DNA of 8,157 nucleotides from assembly GCA_013205415.1 (NCBI GenBank), contig JABMMY010000139.1:1-8157 (forward strand), written 5' to 3'. The notes beneath the pieces were generated by a model, which was given only the letters and a program-made list of their open reading frames with translations, made no database searches and was not told the DNA's origin. The position numbers were made by a program, and so were the translations under genes. This DNA comes from Deltaproteobacteria bacterium. Its GTDB lineage: Bacteria > Bdellovibrionota > FAC87 > UBA2466. Of this stretch, positions 5,409 through 8,157 are shown one piece after another (position 1 is the first letter of the stretch; every line of letters starts with the position of its first letter).

Positions 5409-6365
5409 ATGGAACCATCTTTTTTTTCATCATCCGAGGGCTATCGAGTTCAAAAAACGATAGGCCATTCTATTACCTTTCACGGTATAGGTTTGCATTC
5501 CGGAATGACCGCCGAACTCACACTTCATCCCGCTCCAGCCAATCATGGAATTATTTTTGAAAGATTAGATATTTTACCCGTAGTTAAAATACCGGCCTAT
5601 TTTAAATCGGTTATTTCTACCTCTATGGCAACCTCAATTGGGATCAAGGATCGGCCATCATTAAAAATTTCTACCATCGAACACTTGATGGCGGCTCTTT
5701 ATGCTCTAGGAATTACAAATATTTTAGCACAGCTTACCGGTCCTGAAATCCCCATTTTAGATGGAAGTGCAGCCATTTTTATTACGGAGATTTTAAATAC
5801 AGGAATAGAACTACAACCCTATTCGCATAAGGTGCTTAAAATTTTGAAACCGATAAAGGTTTATCATAATGGAACCATCTGCGAACTTCTTCCCAGAGAA
5901 AATTTAAGATTAACTACCTCTGTGGATTTTCCACATCCCTGTATTGGATTGCAAACCTTCGCAATTGATCTGACGCCCAATTCTTTTCAGACTGAAATTT
6001 GCGAGGCTAGAACCTTTGGTTTTCAATCTGATCTAGATAAACTGCAGGCTAACAATCTTGCGCAGGGAGCTTCACTTAAAAATGTGTTAGCATTTTCAGA
6101 AACTGGAATATTAAATCCAGAGGGAGCAAGATTTGCCGACGAATGTGTACGCCACAAACTTTTAGATGCCATAGGTGATCTAGCTCTTTGTGGCTGCTGG
6201 ATTGAAGGGGAACTAGTAAGTTTTCGTGGAGGACACTCCATTCACTTAACGCTATTGCAATCACTCGAAATTCATCCTACCCATTGGAAATTATTACCCG
6301 CCGAGCCATTAAAAATGAACTTTAAGCAGAAACATTTAAAGGCAACTAAACATCTATCTTTTTAA
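5409..6365 (+). CDS. lpxC: UDP-3-O-acyl-N-acetylglucosamine deacetylase, committed step of lipid A synthesis
   Basis: LpxC is the cytoplasmic zinc deacetylase that commits UDP-3-O-acyl-GlcNAc to lipid A. Seen in 318 residues: H-G-I-G-L-H-S-G (25-32), and S-T-I-E-H-L-M-A-A (88-96) with E91 and zinc ligand H92. I-L-D-G-S (116-120), E-A-R-T-F-G-F (199-205), and V-R-H-K-L-L-D-A-I-G-D (247-257) with zinc ligands H249 and D253 follow, and G-G-H (274-276) supplies the catalytic histidine. All active-site residues are present, so the enzyme should be functional. The start is constrained: an in-frame TAA at 5403-5405 lies just upstream and no other start codon precedes the conserved HGIGLHSG. The protein therefore carries about 10 extra N-terminal residues compared with E. 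coli LpxC. The gene is divergent from galU. Its last 20 bp overlap the end of the opposite-strand ATPase gene. Confidence 0.97.
   Translation: MEPSFFSSSEGYRVQKTIGHSITFHGIGLHSGMTAELTLHPAPANHGIIFERLDILPVVKIPAYFKSVISTSMATSIGIKDRPSLKISTIEHLMAALYALGITNILAQLTGPEIPILDGSAAIFITEILNTGIELQPYSHKVLKILKPIKVYHNGTICELLPRENLRLTTSVDFPHPCIGLQTFAIDLTPNSFQTEICEARTFGFQSDLDKLQANNLAQGASLKNVLAFSETGILNPEGARFADECVRHKLLDAIGDLALCGCWIEGELVSFRGGHSIHLTLLQSLEIHPTHWKLLPAEPLKMNFKQKHLKATKHLSF
6346..6365. other. Convergent 3' overlap of lpxC and the ABC ATPase gene
   Basis: The lpxC stop (TAA, 6363-6365, plus strand) and the ATPase stop (TAG, read from 6348 to 6346, minus strand) lie past one another, so 20 bp code for the C-termini of both proteins. 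No intrinsic terminator with a GC stem and T-run is visible here, and the two mRNAs are expected to share complementary 3' ends. Confidence 0.85.
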
Positions 6366-7005
6366 TCGGTAATATTTTTCCTGACTCCATCGCAACCACC
6401 TCATCAGCAAGAGCCTCCATATCGGCTAGATCATGACTCACCAAAAGGGTTACCACATTTAATTCCTTTATAACCTCTTTAACAGCCATTCTTGCTTGCG
6501 CTCTCAGTTCCATGTCCAAAGAGGAGAACGGTTCATCAAGTAATAAAACTGGAAAACCTACAATTACCGAACGAGCTAAAGAAACTCTTTGGGCTTCGCC
6601 ACCGGAAAGATCTCTAGGATATCTTTTTTCCAGACCTTGGATTTGTAACTTTCTAAGCCAATACCGAGCCTTTTCTATTTGTTCTATCTTAGGTACTTTT
6701 TGAATCTTCAAACCAAAACAAATATTCTCCAAAATGGTGAGGTGCGAAAATAGTGCGGGATTTTGAAAAACGATCGCCACCCTTCTTTTTTCTGCAGGCA
6801 AAGAGGATATTATCTGCCCATCCAAACATATTTCTCCACTATTCAATGTCTCAAATCCAGCAATAGCATTCAATAATGTAGTTTTACCACAGCCACTTTT
6901 ACCCATCAGCCCAAGAACCCTACCCGATTCCAAATTAAGTTCCGGAATGAAAAGCTCAAAAGCATCTCGCTTTAATCGAATATTTTTTAAACTAAGTTTT
7001 CCCAT
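6346..7005 (-). CDS. ABC transporter ATP-binding protein, ThiQ-like
   Basis: This is the cytoplasmic ATPase of an import ABC transporter, 219 residues. Seen: Walker A G-K-S-G-C-G-K-T (35-42), Q-loop Q81, L-F-S-H-L-T-I-L-E-N (85-94), signature L-S-G-G-E (133-137), Walker B L-L-L-D-E-P (154-159), D-loop S-S-L-D (161-164) and switch H191. All motifs are intact. It has no C-terminal regulatory (TOBE/OB) extension, which agrees with the short thiamine-type ThiQ proteins rather than the longer MalK/PotA/FbpC type. It is co-directional with, and overlaps by 19 bp (6987-7005), the two-domain permease gene, so the two clearly form one transporter. The ATG is preceded only by a weak GAAAG sequence inside the permease gene, so coupling is likely. 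The thiamine or thiamine-phosphate substrate is inferred from the permease's likeness to ThiP; ferric-iron importers are an alternative. Confidence 0.9.
   Translation of the reverse strand: MGKLSLKNIRLKRDAFELFIPELNLESGRVLGLMGKSGCGKTTLLNAIAGFETLNSGEICLDGQIISSLPAEKRRVAIVFQNPALFSHLTILENICFGLKIQKVPKIEQIEKARYWLRKLQIQGLEKRYPRDLSGGEAQRVSLARSVIVGFPVLLLDEPFSSLDMELRAQARMAVKEVIKELNVVTLLVSHDLADMEALADEVVAMESGKILPIKKIDV
6987..7005 (-). other. Permease/ATPase gene overlap
   Basis: The permease stop (TAA read from 6989 to 6987) lies 19 bp inside the ATPase ORF, which starts at 7005 in another frame. This tight coupling supports a single operon making a stoichiometric transporter. Confidence 0.85.
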
Positions 7006-8157
7006 TTTTCTTTCATCGCAAAAATAAATACCATGACTAGTATTAAAATAATCCCAATAGCCTGTGCCTGATCAAATTGATATTTACCAATTAATTTAAA
7101 CATCGATAAGGGAAGTGTCATGTTTCCTTCGGACTCAAACAATAAAACAGCTCCCACCTCTCCCATCGAAATTCCAAAGGCCATAGCAGCAACCAAAAAT
7201 ATGGACCTTTTCATTAATGGAATTTCTATAAAAAACAATTGTTGCAACTTGTTAGCTCCCAAGCTTTCAGCGGTGAAATACATTGCTCTATCAATTTTTA
7301 GAATGCTTTCATTTAAAATTCGAAAACTTAGCGGCAACACAGAGAGTGTTTGAACACACACGACGCCCCACATTTCATCTCTAAATAATAGGCCACTACT
7401 GGGAAATGAAACCATAATCGCTAGACCAAAAACCATCGTCGACAACGAGATGGGCAGAGTACAGATAACAGAAACCAACCTTCCCACCCAAAAAGTTCTG
7501 CTATGCCTGGATATATAGGTGGCACAAAATGCCAACAAAAGCGAAGTGACCGCGACCTTGAATCCTAGTAGACAGCTTGTTAATAAAGCCCTGATTAGGT
7601 CCCAGAGATCCAAATGAGAAAATCCAGGTAGCGCCGATATTAAAACATTTAACAAAGGTAGGCCTACCAGTAAAATTATGAGCGCCCATGCCCCACCTAC
7701 AGTTAGCGTCTTCATCAACCTGGATTTGCAGGCATAAATTGGAGATTGAAACCTTTTCGAGATGGCAAATGGCGTAATTCCATTTCCTTTTGTAACTATT
7801 TGAATAAAAAGTCCCACGCCAATCTGGATAGTGGCCAAACAAATAGCTAAGGGTAGATCTAGATCGACCTTTACGGCCTGATAAATAGCTACCTCTAAAT
7901 TCGAAAACCTGGGTCCCCCGCCCAAAAGTAATAGAATCAAAAAGCTCGATGAGCAGTATAAAAACACCAGTACAAAACTCTGTGTAATTGACGACCTTAA
8001 TTTGAGCTGAGTTACTAGGAAAAACGTTCTCCACCGACCCATGCCTAATGAAAGCGAAATCTTCTCTTCACTACGGTCGGTGTCTTTGAAAGACTGCCCG
8101 ACTAATTTAAAGAAAATAGAAAAATTGAAAAACACATGGGTTAGTAAGACTCCAAAC
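6987..8157 (-). CDS. ABC transporter permease, two fused domains, ThiP-like (5' end beyond the window)
   Basis: This inner-membrane permease is seen as its last 389 residues; the frame is open to the right edge, so the start is off-window. The GTG at 8133-8135 is internal: the codons before it read F-G-V-L-L-T-H, matching the L-L-x-H-V-F-F-N segment I recall from E. coli ThiP. Numbered from the first visible residue, a first EAA-type loop (S-L-G-M around 38) is followed by L-G-G-G-P (78-82) and L-E-V-A-I-Y-Q (87-93). A second EAA loop lies around 297-301 (E-S-L-G-A). The two loops and about nine or more hydrophobic segments show two fused transmembrane halves, as in ThiP and ferric permeases of the FbpB type. 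The G-G-G-P...A-I-Y-Q-A segment and the ending favour ThiP. A binding-protein gene (ThiB-like) would be expected upstream. The ORF overlaps the ATPase gene by 19 bp. Confidence 0.88.
   Translation of the reverse strand, partial: FGVLLTHVFFNFSIFFKLVGQSFKDTDRSEEKISLSLGMGRWRTFFLVTQLKLRSSITQSFVLVFLYCSSSFLILLLLGGGPRFSNLEVAIYQAVKVDLDLPLAICLATIQIGVGLFIQIVTKGNGITPFAISKRFQSPIYACKSRLMKTLTVGGAWALIILLVGLPLLNVLISALPGFSHLDLWDLIRALLTSCLLGFKVAVTSLLLAFCATYISRHSRTFWVGRLVSVICTLPISLSTMVFGLAIMVSFPSSGLLFRDEMWGVVCVQTLSVLPLSFRILNESILKIDRAMYFTAESLGANKLQQLFFIEIPLMKRSIFLVAAMAFGISMGEVGAVLLFESEGNMTLPLSMFKLIGKYQFDQAQAIGIILILVMVFIFAMKEKWENLV

Noticed and set aside
5409..5880. 12-base direct repeat ATGGAACCATCT at 5409-5420 and 5869-5880
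   Set aside because: The copies are in different reading frames within lpxC, and one or two 12-base matches are expected by chance in 8 kb.
6023..6264. Minus-strand open frames inside lpxC
   Set aside because: They lie antisense to well-conserved LpxC active-site sequence and show no protein family features.
7501..8034. 177-residue minus-strand open frame within the permease gene
   Set aside because: It is an out-of-frame shadow of the permease, has low-complexity unconvincing sequence, and lies wholly within a gene with clear family motifs.

Overview
The window looks like a chromosomal housekeeping segment of a Gram-negative (diderm) bacterium. LpxC and a Bam-type outer-membrane barrel show an LPS-containing outer membrane. 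The barrel resembles the myxobacterial/Bdellovibrio-type 'outer membrane beta-barrel domain' family, so I suspect Bdellovibrionota or a related former deltaproteobacterial lineage. The DNA is fairly AT-rich. The taxonomic call is inference from gene content, not a search. I see no IS element, phage gene, CRISPR array, tRNA or rRNA.

Left part (1-1447): a secreted outer-membrane beta-barrel gene on the minus strand and a YwhC-like site-2 protease (M50) gene on the plus strand diverge from a 97-bp gap. That gap holds an 8-bp inverted repeat with a 10-bp spacer. The protease gene appears to be leaderless: a -10-like hexamer sits just before its only possible start codon and there is no Shine-Dalgarno.

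Middle (1450-5194, minus strand): a compact operon galU -> secreted protein of unknown function -> priA, with both junctions made of ATGA stop/start overlaps. GalU (UDP-glucose pyrophosphorylase) feeds envelope polysaccharide synthesis and PriA restarts replication forks. The secreted protein between them is the least understood gene in the window. PriA is complete in its helicase and zinc parts, but the winged-helix domain appears to be missing, and the residue at the position of the 3'-end-binding Asp is His.

Right part (5195-8157): a 214-bp divergent gap leads to lpxC (plus strand), the committed enzyme of lipid A synthesis. Convergent to it, and overlapping its last 20 bp, is a ThiPQ-like ABC transporter pair on the minus strand (two-domain permease, then ATPase, ORFs overlapping by 19 bp). 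The permease runs off the right edge, so its true start is not in the window.

Overall the gene order is tight: every convergent or co-directional junction is either overlapping or 2 bp apart, and only the two divergent gaps carry visible regulatory DNA. I do not see a clear new multi-gene system. The best leads are the unknown secreted protein, the pared-down PriA, and the apparently leaderless or near-leaderless starts of the protease and lpxC.
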